A DNA stretch of 62,423 nucleotides from Nemertoderma westbladi (taxonomy: Eukaryota; Xenacoelomorpha; Nemertodermatida; Nemertodermatidae). The stretch is taken from contig JAUCBJ010000041.1 in assembly GCA_032718475.1 (NCBI GenBank), forward strand, positions 1-62,423, given 5' to 3'. Numbering within the stretch: position 1 is the stretch's first letter; every line of letters begins with the position of its first letter. The notes beneath the pieces were generated by a model. It did not search any database. It saw only the letters and a program-made list of their open reading frames with translations, and was not told the DNA's origin. Made by a program: the position numbers and the translations under genes. Shown in pieces: positions 35,673 through 46,533 of the stretch.

Positions 35673-37652
35673 ATGTCTGATACTAAGCAGAACCTGTCAG
35701 ACAGTATATTAGATGTAACTATCTGCGACTCAGATAGAGATGTACAACCGTCTGGTCGTAAATCCAGTTCACCTCCCACTGTGAGGAAGGTCATCCCTCC
35801 AGTAGTAATAACAGAACCTAGGCTAGTCCAACATCGTAGGTCTATCATAGGCACCCGAGCTCAGGTCAAGCGGGACCAAGAAGCAGCGGAACAGCAACAA
35901 CCCGCGAGTCAAGAGCTTGTTACTCAGCGGCCCAGCAGCTCCAGTAGTGAAGATACTGTAGAGCTGACACCCGAGCGCGGAGCAGAGATGACGGATGCTG
36001 TTTATACGGATCCCCTTCTCATCCTTCCTGCAGCCGTACTCGTTAGGTTATTGATCGCGGTGGAAGAACACCAGATCGATTGGGCGAGAAGTCAACGACC
36101 AACTAGAGATAGTTATGCGGGATACACGAGGGAAGAATTGAAGTCTATTGTCGAGTCGCAATGGAACTTCCCCGGACCCGGACTCCCGTTTGATTTATCA
36201 GAAGCTGCCTGGGAAGACATGCACCGGATGGGAGTAGCCAAGGAAACCATCGATCCAGCTGTATGGAAGAGGTCCGCAGCCGGATACGCACAGGGATTCT
36301 TCAGCTCTATGGAGCGAGTAGAAAGACAACTATTTAAACAACCTCAAGGACCTCAAGAGCAGGAACAGCTGCTTTATCAAGTTAGAGAAAGAGTGCTGCG
36401 AATTAGGCTAATCTTATCCGCCTTTGAGGAGGCTTCTAAAAGAAGACAAGACACGTCGTTGCAAGTTGCCGTAAAGACTTGGCTTCAAAAGGTGAGACGC
36501 CAGGTTCAAGGAGCAGCTCAGTGGAAAGCTCAGTTTGAGGAGCGCTCAACCCATGGAGAATCGACGGACGCTACTTTTTCCCAAGTGGAAAGTGAAGCGA
36601 CGGCAGAGAAACCGCATAAGAAGGATGCCATTGATATCTACCTGTCAGACTATCAGCGTTTTGTGGGAGATGAAGAGTTGAGGAGAAGGCTAGAGGGACT
36701 TAGCCCTAATAGCGAAGGAGCCAAACTTGTGTTAGATGCGATTGATGTGGATAGGTTAGCGGCGAACCAAGCTAAATTCGATGAACAACTCCGCATCGCT
36801 AGAGAAAAGGAAGAACAAGTAAGGAAAAAACGTATAGAAGATAGAAAGACAGCAGCAGCGGCAGTGGCAGCGGCAGAAGCGGAAAGAAAGGCGGCAGAGG
36901 CAGTGGCAGAGGCAAAAGCGGCAGCTGCAGCAATAAAAGCGGCAGCGGCAGAGGCAAAAGCGGCAGCAGCAGAAGCGGAAAGAAAGATAGCAGTGGCAGA
37001 AGCAGAACGGAGGGCATCTGAAGAGACAACCCAACTAGAGTTGGAAAATCTTCAAGACAGGCAAGATAACTTTAATAAACAGTTAACAGCTAGTAATATG
37101 CAGATGATGAATCGATCTACTCCCAAACGACAAGGTTATACATCATCTGAGGAAGGTAATACCACCGACACTGAAGGCGGAGGAAATCGATCCCGCCTAA
37201 GCAGACGTAAAAGAACATTCCACCGTCAGAAATTGCCTGATTTGCCTCCAGCTGTTAGAAGGCAACTAAATAACACCAACTTAGAGAGTACAGAACCCAC
37301 AGACCAAATAATTACAATAGAAAGACTCCCTACTATAGTAGATGAGCCTGAAATAAGTAGGCCTGTTCTTGAAATCACCCCTTCGGTAATAGATACACCT
37401 GTGCTCCCTGAAGCTACCTATAAATTCCCTCTGCATAGCACTAAGCTACCTGTGCCCCGTAGAACTGCCCAGGAGACAGTTCAGGTCCTGGACCCCGAGC
37501 GAAATATTCCAAATTTGTCGCCCGTTGTCCCTCGTCTGCCCGCTACGACGTTGGCGGATCCCGTTTCGGCGGTTGATTGGGTAGACGAGAGACGGCGGGG
37601 GATGGATATTCTCCTCGGAGAGATGGAGAATCGGATACGCTCCTCCCAATAG
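35673..37652 (+). CDS. BEL/Pao ORF1, Gag N-terminal region (659 aa)
   Basis: Probably the N-terminal part of Gag, because it lies directly 5' of, and in frame with, the Gag-Pol ORF. The first 110 residues are polar and Ser/Gln/Glu-rich. Residues about 110-320 look globular and helical. About 340-470 is a long Ala/Glu/Lys-rich helix (KAAAAEAKAAAAEAERK) that should form a coiled coil. About 480-640 is Pro/Thr-rich linker. The protein ends in a charged helical stretch (DERRRGMDILLGEMENRI) cut by a UAG at 37650-37652. The same reading frame continues with VRELEGTVQHLKG, again heptad-like, so the stop seems to interrupt one coiled coil. No specific homologue recognised by eye; copy A has lost this region. 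Confidence 0.8.
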   Translation: MSDTKQNLSDSILDVTICDSDRDVQPSGRKSSSPPTVRKVIPPVVITEPRLVQHRRSIIGTRAQVKRDQEAAEQQQPASQELVTQRPSSSSSEDTVELTPERGAEMTDAVYTDPLLILPAAVLVRLLIAVEEHQIDWARSQRPTRDSYAGYTREELKSIVESQWNFPGPGLPFDLSEAAWEDMHRMGVAKETIDPAVWKRSAAGYAQGFFSSMERVERQLFKQPQGPQEQEQLLYQVRERVLRIRLILSAFEEASKRRQDTSLQVAVKTWLQKVRRQVQGAAQWKAQFEERSTHGESTDATFSQVESEATAEKPHKKDAIDIYLSDYQRFVGDEELRRRLEGLSPNSEGAKLVLDAIDVDRLAANQAKFDEQLRIAREKEEQVRKKRIEDRKTAAAAVAAAEAERKAAEAVAEAKAAAAAIKAAAAEAKAAAAEAERKIAVAEAERRASEETTQLELENLQDRQDNFNKQLTASNMQMMNRSTPKRQGYTSSEEGNTTDTEGGGNRSRLSRRKRTFHRQKLPDLPPAVRRQLNNTNLESTEPTDQIITIERLPTIVDEPEISRPVLEITPSVIDTPVLPEATYKFPLHSTKLPVPRRTAQETVQVLDPERNIPNLSPVVPRLPATTLADPVSAVDWVDERRRGMDILLGEMENRIRSSQ

Positions 37653-40600
37653 GTCCGAGAGTTGGAAGGGACTGTCCAACATTTAAAGGGAACAGTAAGG
37701 GAAAGTAAGTTAGAGTTGCAAGAAGTGCAGCAAAATATCGCGCTAGAGCGCGATAAATTAGTAAATTTACAAAAGGGTATACCACCACCCTCTGTAACAA
37801 TGTGTCAACCCGTTAGGTCTGAAGTATCTCATGCGCAAGGTGTGGAGCCTACACGCATTTATACTGCTAGCGAAGTAGAAACTCCTATAGTGAACCCTAT
37901 TAAGGGTAATTATAGACCTGTTGATAATGATATTCCCTATAGAACTGATCATAATCCGAGAAATTTATATACCGATAACTCGATATTAAATAGCACGATG
38001 GCCCAAGAAAGTTTTACGTGTCAAATGGCTAGAACCGAAGCCCGGCAAGCGGTAAAGGTTGGAGAGATCGTCAAGTTCAATGGAGATGAGATGAAATGGT
38101 TACCTTTTAATGAATATTACAAAGATAACATACAGAACTCTGTACTATCTAATGGAGAAAAACTTAGATACCTCATCGAGTGCTTGGAAGGATCTCCCAA
38201 GTTAATGGCGTTAAAGTTTATTGGACATCCAGACGGATTAAGACAAGTTTGGGATACACTAAACATCAGGTATGGTAATAGGAATAACATCGCTGGGTAC
38301 TTATATGCAAAGTTAGTAGCGCCCCGAAAGTTTATTAGTAGTGGAATTATCGAGTTTTCCGATGAGATCCAGGAGATCTGCAGACAATTAGATTGGCTAG
38401 GTAAGTCTCATGAGTATCAGAACACTATGGTTATTAGAGCAGTGGCTTCTACTTTACCGAAAGGTGGAGTAGGTACACGCTGGGATAAGAAAGTGTTATA
38501 TATGATGGAACAACAACGGCGAGACCCTACCATGGCTGATCTCATGTCATTCCTAGATGGAGAAGTGAAATTACAACTCCTCAAGCAGTCCAGAGAGAAA
38601 ACACTGGAAAACAAGGTATGTGAAAAACCCGTCTCTAGGAGAAAGGTAACACCAGTATGTTATACCGATGACGGCGAAAGCCAGACTTCTCAAGGAGAAG
38701 ATAGCGGGAAGGACACGGATAGATCTTATTACGTGAATAAAATGCCTAAAGATCAGGTAAGTAAATTTAAGTCTCGAACAAATGACAGGAGGGAACAGGT
38801 AAGAAAAACTCCTCCCACGTCTCCCAAGAGAATTCAGGTGAGAAAACCCGAAGAAAAGTCAAGTGTACACAATGTGACTCAAAACAAGGTAAGTAACATC
38901 AAACCAAAATGTGCGCTGTGCGACGGGACCCACCATTTGAATAGGTGTGATGAATTTCTAAAGAAATCATTAACAGAGAGACGCGAAGTCATGTGGGATA
39001 AGCGGTTATGTTATAATTGCCTCAGACAAGGACACCAACGACGAACCTGTTTCTCTGACATAAGGTGTGCAAAGTGTGGTGCGAAACATCATACCTTGTT
39101 GCACGCTGAATTCGATCGAAATAGTCCGAATCAGGTAAGTGATTCCGAGCTACATGTCCAATTCAGTGATGTGAACGACACTGATCAATCTGAGATGGAA
39201 GGATTCTATACAGACGAGTTCTCCGACGAAAACGAATCCTGTTACATGATAAATACCGCAGTGTATCGAGCACTCACATATGAAAAAGATACAGAGAACG
39301 ACTTTACTTTAACTACTTCTGAACGACAACCATCTTGGAAAGAGCCATCTTCCAATGTAGGGATCCGAGAGTTTCCTGTGGTGCAGGTAAGGGTGCACGG
39401 ACCTAAACGGAGTTATATAGTGAACGCCCTCCTGGACTCCGGCAGCACAGGAACATTCATCGATAAAGAGCTAGCCGAAAATATATTTGCTGGACAACCC
39501 AAGTTCCAAACTAAGCTCAACATGTCAGGCATTATGCAAGTTTGGAAATCTACAATAACAGCTGATTATTATGTAGGAGCGTTGTCCACCCCCCAGGACG
39601 AATTAGGAGAACACAGCATAAGGTCAGTGAAAATGGTGGCTATAAAGAACTTCGCTACTACTCAAGCAGACCTTTATGATTGGGACGAGGATGAGAGCAT
39701 CCAACATCTTAACATACCTCGATTCCAGACTGATTATCCTGGAGTGCAAATACTCATCGGCCAAAACGCGCATGAGGCGCTGGAGACGTTAGAGAAACGG
39801 CCTGCTCAACCGCAGCCCCTACAGACCTATGCGGTAAGAACTAGAGTAGGTTGGTACTTTACTGGCCCTTCCCGTAGAACACTCAGAGAAAGACTACCGC
39901 AAGAGAGAGTCTACCAGGTGAGTGAATGGGAAGATGATGCTAGTGAGGGAGACGATTCAACTGAGGGAATTCCATACTCCTCAGATAACGACGATGTTCA
40001 CCAGCTTTTTGATGAGGAGAATACCATCGATCTCCTTAAGGAAAACGAGGCTTGGCAAAACCAAGTGAACTTATGTCAACTTCTCTATCCATCTGAACGA
40101 GAAGCTTATAACGACGAGTTAAATGACGTCATTGAGCGTCATAATGCCAAGATTCGGGATGAACATGCTGTACGATTCTTTACGCAAGAGGCGGTAGAGC
40201 CCAATTCCTACGATAAAGCCTTGTCGGTGGAAGAGGAAAGGGCCAAGCAGATCCAAGAGACAACTACATGTTTCCTCAAAGATCAAGGTAGGTATGAAGT
40301 CGGTTTACCTTTCCGCAAGAAAGAACCGAAGTTCATCAATAACAGACCTTTGGCGGAAAAAAGAATCACGCAACTCCATCGACGCCTTACGGCTAATTCA
40401 TCAGCTAAAGCAATGTATCAAACACAGCTGGAAAAATTCATTAATAAGGGATACGCGGAGAGAGTACCGGAAGAAACACCTGTGACTGAAAGAACGTATT
40501 ATTTAACTCACCATTACGTTCCTAAACCCGGCAAACCAAATGAAGTAAGAGTAGTGTTTGATGGCTCCGCTCTTTACATGGGTCAATCCCTTAACTCTGA

Positions 40601-42797
40601 ATTGTTACCCGGACCCAACTTGCTTCAATCTTTGTTGGGAATTATTTTAAGATTGAGACAATATTCGATTGCTTTCGCCTCCGATATAGAAGGCATGTTC
40701 TTACAAGTCAAAGTGTTGGATAGGGATCGGGATAGCTTACGATTTCTATGGTGGCCCGAAGGAGACCTCAACCAGAAACCGGTGGAGTACTGGATGACCA
40801 TCCAGGCCTTTGGGATAATCTCAAGCCCTTCCAACGCCTGTTCGGTAGTGCGTACCACTGCAGAGGACAACAGAGAGGCCTTCTCTAAGGAAGTGATCGA
40901 CAACATCAAAAGAGACATATACATGGACGACAATCTGAAGTCCCTTCCATCAGTTGAGGAAGCCATTGAGGTCGCTAAGGGAACGGTAGAGTGCTTAAAA
41001 AGAGGTGGATTTCGATTAACCAAATTCACCAGCAACTCCCGTGAGTTTCTGGAGTTGATCCCTGCGGAAGATCGAGGAGCAAAAGATCTCGATTTGATCA
41101 AAGATGATCTGCCAGAAACCAAGACACTCGGCTTGAAATGGGACACAGAGCGAGATATCCTGTTTTTCCAACTAAAACAGCGAGATAATCCAGTTCGAAC
41201 CAAACGGATTTGCTTAAGTATACTGAGCACTTATTTCGATCCATTGGGATTTATTAGCCCAGTTATATTGATTGCTCGAAGTTTGGTACAACAAATGTGG
41301 CTTGAAAACCACTCATGGGACGATCCACTTAAGGGAGAATTATTGAAGAAGTGGATGAAATGGGAAGATTCTCTACCGGCTATCGAGGAGTTTATAATTT
41401 CCCGTTCATATTTTGGTCATGTTCTCCCTACGTATTCCTATCAACTCCATGTGTTTGGAGACGCCAGCGATATGGGAATCGGTATAGTAGCCTACCTAAG
41501 AGTGGAAACTCCGGATGGAATCAAAGTAGCCTTGGTTACTTCTAAGGCATTAATCAACAACAAGTTGAAAGTTCCTCGAGCGGAGTTAAAAGCGGCTCTA
41601 TACGCTACAGCCATCGGCCGGAATGTAACCGAACAGATTGACTATACATTAGAGAAAACTGTCTATTGGACCGACGCTTTACTCGTGTTAGAGTATATAA
41701 CCAATGAAGTCTGTCAGTTCAGCGTCTTCGTTACCAACAGGGTAGCCATCATACTTAGTCGCACGACGATGGACCAATGGAGACATTGCCCCGGAACGAT
41801 TAATCCAGCAGACATCGCGTCCCGAGGAGCGACTCCCAAGGAATTGGTAAATACTCCCGAATGGTTAGGAGGACCCGACTTTCTCTACAGAGAAGAAGAA
41901 GAATGGCCTCCCCATCTCACAACAGCAGAGATCAGACAGGCCAAGGGAGCGGAGAAAGTTAAACCCAAAACTCGAGCGAGTAAATCGAAGTTGTTTAAAC
42001 CTGCGGTTGATCTATCTGTCTTATTTACTTCCGGAGATGATGCTTTGGATCAGAAACCTACCGCCACGACGAAAGAAGTCTTGGAAATCCGTGACAAGGA
42101 TTGGAAATCTGGAATACCAGATATTTCGCAAGGACTCTCACCTCTCTTGCAGAGAGCGATACGTCACTACAGCTCCTGGAATCGGCTCTGTAAAGCCATC
42201 ACCTATTTAAAACGATGTTTTCATCATCGTTACTCCGGGACAAAGACTCATAGTGATGAGGCTCCATCAACATCTGCACGAGTCCATGTTGTTAAAGATC
42301 TTCCACAATACAAGATATCCGACAGGTTTCTAAAAGAGAAGATCAGTTACCAGGAGCATGATGAAACCAACAAACAGATGCTGAGACTCCTACAATGCTA
42401 TGAGGATTCCGATAAGTATTTCCTGTTATTAAGAAATCCACAGATGCGCTTAAGGGATCGCTTCTCTAGTACCATGATAGATGGGTTAATACGTGTTGGA
42501 GGTCGGCTTACCAACGCCCCGTTATCCTTTGACACTAAGTTTCCCATACTCATTAGGAATCTTGATATACAAATCAAGATGATTGTAGATGTTCATAGCA
42601 AACTGTATCATGCTGGTAGAGAACGAGTTCTGAGCGAAATTCGAACTCGCTACTATTTTTATAAACCCCGTAGGGCTCTGAACCAAGTTCTTAGGAACTG
42701 CATACCCTGTAGGAAAGCATTCAGTAGGCCTTTAACACAGCGAGAGGCAGAATTACCTAGGGAAAGAGTAAGCTTCTATGAACCCACCCTTTACTAA
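37653..42797 (+). CDS. BEL/Pao Gag-PR-RT-RNase H-IN(zinc) polyprotein
   Basis: The open frame starts directly after the ORF1 UAG. The first ATG is only at 37800, so readthrough from ORF1 is the natural way in. Counting residues from 37662: a DUF1759-type Gag domain near 136 (VKFNGDEMKWLPFNEYY); CCHC knuckles near 415 and 450-480; a DUF1758 aspartic protease LLDSGSTGTFI near 587; reverse transcriptase with RVVFDGSA near 963, FASDIEGMFLQV near 1005 and active site YMDDNL near 1087; RNase H with FGDASDMG near 1265, VPRAELKAAL and YWTDALLVLEYI; DIASRGATP; and the integrase HHCC zinc domain near 1643-1683 (VHSKLYHAG...CIPCRK). It closes at TAA 42795-42797, just inside the integrase region, where the frame moves by one base to the ORF at 42778. 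All catalytic motifs look intact. Confidence 0.9.
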   Translation, partial: VRELEGTVQHLKGTVRESKLELQEVQQNIALERDKLVNLQKGIPPPSVTMCQPVRSEVSHAQGVEPTRIYTASEVETPIVNPIKGNYRPVDNDIPYRTDHNPRNLYTDNSILNSTMAQESFTCQMARTEARQAVKVGEIVKFNGDEMKWLPFNEYYKDNIQNSVLSNGEKLRYLIECLEGSPKLMALKFIGHPDGLRQVWDTLNIRYGNRNNIAGYLYAKLVAPRKFISSGIIEFSDEIQEICRQLDWLGKSHEYQNTMVIRAVASTLPKGGVGTRWDKKVLYMMEQQRRDPTMADLMSFLDGEVKLQLLKQSREKTLENKVCEKPVSRRKVTPVCYTDDGESQTSQGEDSGKDTDRSYYVNKMPKDQVSKFKSRTNDRREQVRKTPPTSPKRIQVRKPEEKSSVHNVTQNKVSNIKPKCALCDGTHHLNRCDEFLKKSLTERREVMWDKRLCYNCLRQGHQRRTCFSDIRCAKCGAKHHTLLHAEFDRNSPNQVSDSELHVQFSDVNDTDQSEMEGFYTDEFSDENESCYMINTAVYRALTYEKDTENDFTLTTSERQPSWKEPSSNVGIREFPVVQVRVHGPKRSYIVNALLDSGSTGTFIDKELAENIFAGQPKFQTKLNMSGIMQVWKSTITADYYVGALSTPQDELGEHSIRSVKMVAIKNFATTQADLYDWDEDESIQHLNIPRFQTDYPGVQILIGQNAHEALETLEKRPAQPQPLQTYAVRTRVGWYFTGPSRRTLRERLPQERVYQVSEWEDDASEGDDSTEGIPYSSDNDDVHQLFDEENTIDLLKENEAWQNQVNLCQLLYPSEREAYNDELNDVIERHNAKIRDEHAVRFFTQEAVEPNSYDKALSVEEERAKQIQETTTCFLKDQGRYEVGLPFRKKEPKFINNRPLAEKRITQLHRRLTANSSAKAMYQTQLEKFINKGYAERVPEETPVTERTYYLTHHYVPKPGKPNEVRVVFDGSALYMGQSLNSELLPGPNLLQSLLGIILRLRQYSIAFASDIEGMFLQVKVLDRDRDSLRFLWWPEGDLNQKPVEYWMTIQAFGIISSPSNACSVVRTTAEDNREAFSKEVIDNIKRDIYMDDNLKSLPSVEEAIEVAKGTVECLKRGGFRLTKFTSNSREFLELIPAEDRGAKDLDLIKDDLPETKTLGLKWDTERDILFFQLKQRDNPVRTKRICLSILSTYFDPLGFISPVILIARSLVQQMWLENHSWDDPLKGELLKKWMKWEDSLPAIEEFIISRSYFGHVLPTYSYQLHVFGDASDMGIGIVAYLRVETPDGIKVALVTSKALINNKLKVPRAELKAALYATAIGRNVTEQIDYTLEKTVYWTDALLVLEYITNEVCQFSVFVTNRVAIILSRTTMDQWRHCPGTINPADIASRGATPKELVNTPEWLGGPDFLYREEEEWPPHLTTAEIRQAKGAEKVKPKTRASKSKLFKPAVDLSVLFTSGDDALDQKPTATTKEVLEIRDKDWKSGIPDISQGLSPLLQRAIRHYSSWNRLCKAITYLKRCFHHRYSGTKTHSDEAPSTSARVHVVKDLPQYKISDRFLKEKISYQEHDETNKQMLRLLQCYEDSDKYFLLLRNPQMRLRDRFSSTMIDGLIRVGGRLTNAPLSFDTKFPILIRNLDIQIKMIVDVHSKLYHAGRERVLSEIRTRYYFYKPRRALNQVLRNCIPCRKAFSRPLTQREAELPRERVSFYEPTLY

Positions 42798-43806
42798 TAC
42801 CGGTGTGGATTTATTTGGCCCTATTGAAGTATATCGTGCCCGGACTATAGTCAAGAGATGGTGTGTCATCTTCGTTTGTATGACTTGTAGAGCTATCCAT
42901 CTCGATATGGTAAACGATCTATCCACCAACAGCTTCGTGTTGAGTTTACGACGACAGATCGCTCGCTTCGGAACCAGTAACACGATGAGATCGGATAAGG
43001 GAACGAACTTCATTGGCGCCAACAACGAAATTCAAGCTTACGTAAAGGACTGGAACAAAAGACAGGTGGACGATCAGCTAAGGATAACAGCGTCTAGCTG
43101 GACCTTCAACGCCGCCGACGCCCCTTGGTGGGGAGGAAGTTGGGAGAGATTGATTAGGAGCGTGAAGACTGCGTTCCACTTTATTGTGCCTTGTCGCGCT
43201 TATCTCACCGACGAACTATTGCGGACGTTAATGGAGGAAATCGCCGCCTATCTCAACGAAAGACCGCTTATGCCAGTCTCTTCAAATCCTGATTCCCTGG
43301 AAGCGCTAACACCCGCGCACTTTCTACTGAAGAAACCCGTAGCCATGCTCCCACGATCGGAGATCACAGACGGAGACGAGTACTGCCGTCGAACCTGGCA
43401 ACTTATGCAGTTGCTATCCCGTCGTTTCGCTGACCATTTCGAGAAACATTACCTGCCCACTCTACAACTTCGAACTAAGTGGTTTGCGCAGCAAGAAAAC
43501 GTCAGCGCTGGAGACATGGTGCTTATTGTGGACCCCGATCTCCCACGTAAGCGATGGCAAACAGGACGTATCATCGAGACTTATATCTCGAGCGATGGTT
43601 TGGTGCGATCAGTAGAGCTCGTCGTCATGCGGCGGAACTTTAAGAAACCAGGGATAGTCTTTGAGACTCAACAGCTCAATCGCCCAGTGGGACGTTTATG
43701 TTTACTGGAAAGAGACAGAGAGCTCTCCGGAAACTATGGAAGGCAAGAAACTCTTCCCACGACCACTTCCCTAATCCAACCGACATCTAGGGACTCCCCA
43801 ACTTAA
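42778..43806 (+). CDS. BEL/Pao integrase core and Pol C-terminus (342 aa)
   Basis: Catalyses insertion of the cDNA into host DNA. The DDE triad is D11 (NTGVDLFGP), D73 (RSDKGTNF) and E123 (WWGGSWERLI). A C-terminal segment near 233-265 (GDMVLIVDPDLPRKRWQTGR) is the usual DNA-binding tail of BEL/Pao integrases. It overlaps the preceding frame by 20 bases and lies in the +1 frame, with its ATG at 42778. In related elements zinc domain and core form one protein, so either a one-base insertion in AGCTTCTATGAAC or a programmed shift separates them here. The last 45 residues match the C-terminus of the copy A protein, confirming one shared Pol end. Confidence 0.9.
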   Translation: MNPPFTNTGVDLFGPIEVYRARTIVKRWCVIFVCMTCRAIHLDMVNDLSTNSFVLSLRRQIARFGTSNTMRSDKGTNFIGANNEIQAYVKDWNKRQVDDQLRITASSWTFNAADAPWWGGSWERLIRSVKTAFHFIVPCRAYLTDELLRTLMEEIAAYLNERPLMPVSSNPDSLEALTPAHFLLKKPVAMLPRSEITDGDEYCRRTWQLMQLLSRRFADHFEKHYLPTLQLRTKWFAQQENVSAGDMVLIVDPDLPRKRWQTGRIIETYISSDGLVRSVELVVMRRNFKKPGIVFETQQLNRPVGRLCLLERDRELSGNYGRQETLPTTTSLIQPTSRDSPT

Positions 43807-43864
43807 TATCGTTCGGAGTGGGCGTGTGACTCTATTATTTTATATTATTTTATTATTTTTATAT

Positions 43865-46326
43865 GTGGGGCGAGCCACGAAGTGAGTGAGCCTTAGCGTA
43901 GTGGTACCATTAATCAACCTGTCGTTCTGTCGTTCTGTCGTTCTGTCGTTCTGTCGTGTTCAATTTTAAACGTTAATAACTCGGCCAATCTTTGATGAAA
44001 TCTATCCAAACTTGGTACACATGTTGTATGGCAAAAGTTTAGAAATTTTCCAAGTAGAATTTCCGTGTGGCCTTCGAGAAGCTAAGATAATAGCAGTTAA
44101 TTAGTTAATTAAGTTGATTACGGTAAAAACACCATTTTCAACCTGCCTTTTAAAGGAAATTAATTGTTTTACAGTATAAGACTTCAATAATTATACTTAA
44201 AAAATATACAGATGTAATCCGCATACTCCATTCTATTATAGTTTTTAATTAGTTCAAGTGATTTGCTTTAATAATCGTGTCTTTAATTGATCTAAAGTAA
44301 TTAAACCGGCATAAAAAATGTATTCTCATTAAATACTGCTCATTTATTGGTTAACATCCAAGTTGGCTTGATTCCCAGCAACACTTGAGGTATTCAGTCA
44401 GCCTTGCTTGTAAGAGGCAGACTGCTGCTGCTGCTAGTAGCCATCCATTCACTCACTCTCCATTGAACTGGCTGATTGGAGGTGTGTGTGTATCGGGTTC
44501 AATGACATTAATATTATTACTAAAGTAACGTCGGGATGTTAATATTCACTGGAGCTATGAGTCTCTCTGGTTAGTTGAATGAATGAAATAAATAATTGTT
44601 TTACTGTTCCGAATATCAATGTTTATTTCTGTAGGCCAACTTACTGTATTATTATTTAATCTAAATGTACATAATAGTTTAAATAAATTATTTCACAATT
44701 TCATTCCAATTCATACTGCTTACGCAACCATGCTAATTAGGTATATTAAATGGCAGGATTGTTTTTAATTAAAATTTTTACAGAGCAAACAAGTATATTG
44801 TATTTAACTGAAAGTTAATTTATTTCGGTAAGTAGGCCTTGCGGTTTGTTAGTTTAGTTAGTATAATAAGTATCAAATATATTACGTGCTGCTGTACAGT
44901 AAACGCGGCTTTGCGTTATTGAATTACAGAATTGGCGGTACAAAGTACATTAATAGGGATCAGGCATATTGCATTTATATAATTGTTGTTGTAAATGTAC
45001 AATAATATGCGCCACTTTTATTTTAGTAACTGCAATGTGTATTTCATTTGTACCTGCAACCCATTAAAAAGGGCAGCTGAACATATCGCGGACAGGCTGA
45101 CTATTCACCATAACAAAAAAACCCAAATCGCCGCAGTTCCACTTACAGTTCCATATTATTCTGTTTTGCAATTCAACCCAATTTATCTGCTCTCTGCTAC
45201 ACGCGGTTTTATCCACGAGTTTTGTAAAGTCCCGACTTATCGGGAATGACATGAACTTAGCGTCCGGAATATTCTGATCAGATTAAATCTACTTGGCGCT
45301 GTAATACTGCATCCCGTTGTACCAGAAGTTATTAAAACATACCGGCCCCTCAAATGCGCTCTGGTTAGAGAACAACATATACCGCCCCAGTACAACCGCT
45401 ATTTTGATAAGGTCCAATATATAATATATATATATGGTCTAACATATGATAGTTCACTAATCAGCTAATAGGCCTATTAATTCGTGAGATTTCAATTTAT
45501 AAATAAAACTAATATACGAGCTCATATGAGCTCAATTGATTGATTGATTGAAGGTATGACCGTTGTTGTGGGGGACTAGGTCTACCTGTCTAGCAGCTAA
45601 TAACTCGTCCGTGGAGAGAATAATATAAGTCGAGGAACATAACGAAACGCGTTTAATTTATTTATTTATTCCAATTGGGGATGCTTTCTAACGCGGGAAT
45701 GCGGTGCTATTAAACATCAACACATTCCTGCGCGTGCGTCGATATTGTGCACCCTAATACTAACAACCCACCCAGACACCCCCTACCCCTCACCCCCCCC
45801 CCCCCCCCCCCCCCATCACCCAACATTACTATGTATAGATCAATGCAGCTCAATATATTACTAAAGGTATCGTCTGATTAGCTTTCCTACACATGACCTC
45901 TTATCCTTGTAATTGTTTATTTATTTACACTATTTTTTGTTGAGTAAATCTTTCTGATAGGGGGGGGGGGGGGGGGGGGGGACTTACTCTGGACGAGCGC
46001 AACGATTGAACGACGCTTATAATAATTAAGACGAGTACGGCGTTGATTATATTCATATACACCACCTGGCTTTGCATATTTAACGTGCGATTGGAAATAA
46101 GTTCGTTCTACCCTTCCGTGGGTGGTAGATGTCACGGTTATGTATTGGTGGTTGAGAAGGGTGGGGGGGGGGGGATTAAAAGGGGTGAACACGTACTGTC
46201 CCCCTTTCTTTGATTGATTGGTGGTGTGGGTAAATTTCTCAAAACCTGATTTTGTGATACAGTCGCTTAATTTTAATTTGTATCTCATAACTGGACCTCG
46301 TGCTGCGCGAAGGCCCCACGAACGTG
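43865..46326. mobile_element. DNA transposon insertion after integrase (about 2.46 kb)
   Basis: Comparison with the uninterrupted sequence of copy A (near 2103) marks the insertion edges. The left end begins GTGGGGCGAGCCACG, and the inverted right end contains GTTCGTGGGGCCTTCGCGC, sharing GTGGGGC. TAT on both sides may be the target duplication. Inside are a CTGTCGTT microsatellite near 43918-43955, ordinary AT-rich sequence, a long C tract near 45788-45813, a G tract near 45961-45980 and a shorter G tract near 46164. No transposase frame is recognisable (the 84- and 123-codon frames have no motif). A diverged, reversed fragment of the same family is at 6735-7480. Confidence 0.65.
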
Positions 46327-46533
46327 TATGTATGTATTACTATGTCATTTTATTATAATCGTTTTATTTAATTTAGTAGAATATTATTTAGCGATTATTT
46401 TGTAGAATAGTGCAATATATTCGTGTTCATTACGTACGTAATTACTTATATTATATTTAGTGAGACGGCGAAGAAATAATTATTTTTCTCTTTCCTTACT
46501 GTCCGTATTATATTACAAATACGTAACTACAGT

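Noticed and set aside
36756-37034. Cys/Leu-rich minus-strand frames opposite ORF1
   Set aside because: They are the antisense reading of the Ala/Glu-rich coiled-coil repeat.
40625-41230. 201-codon minus-strand frame
   Set aside because: Antisense of the conserved reverse transcriptase region; no motif of its own.
44995-45249. 84-codon frame inside the DNA transposon as transposase
   Set aside because: Too short, no catalytic motif, and no relation to a known transposase that I can recognise.
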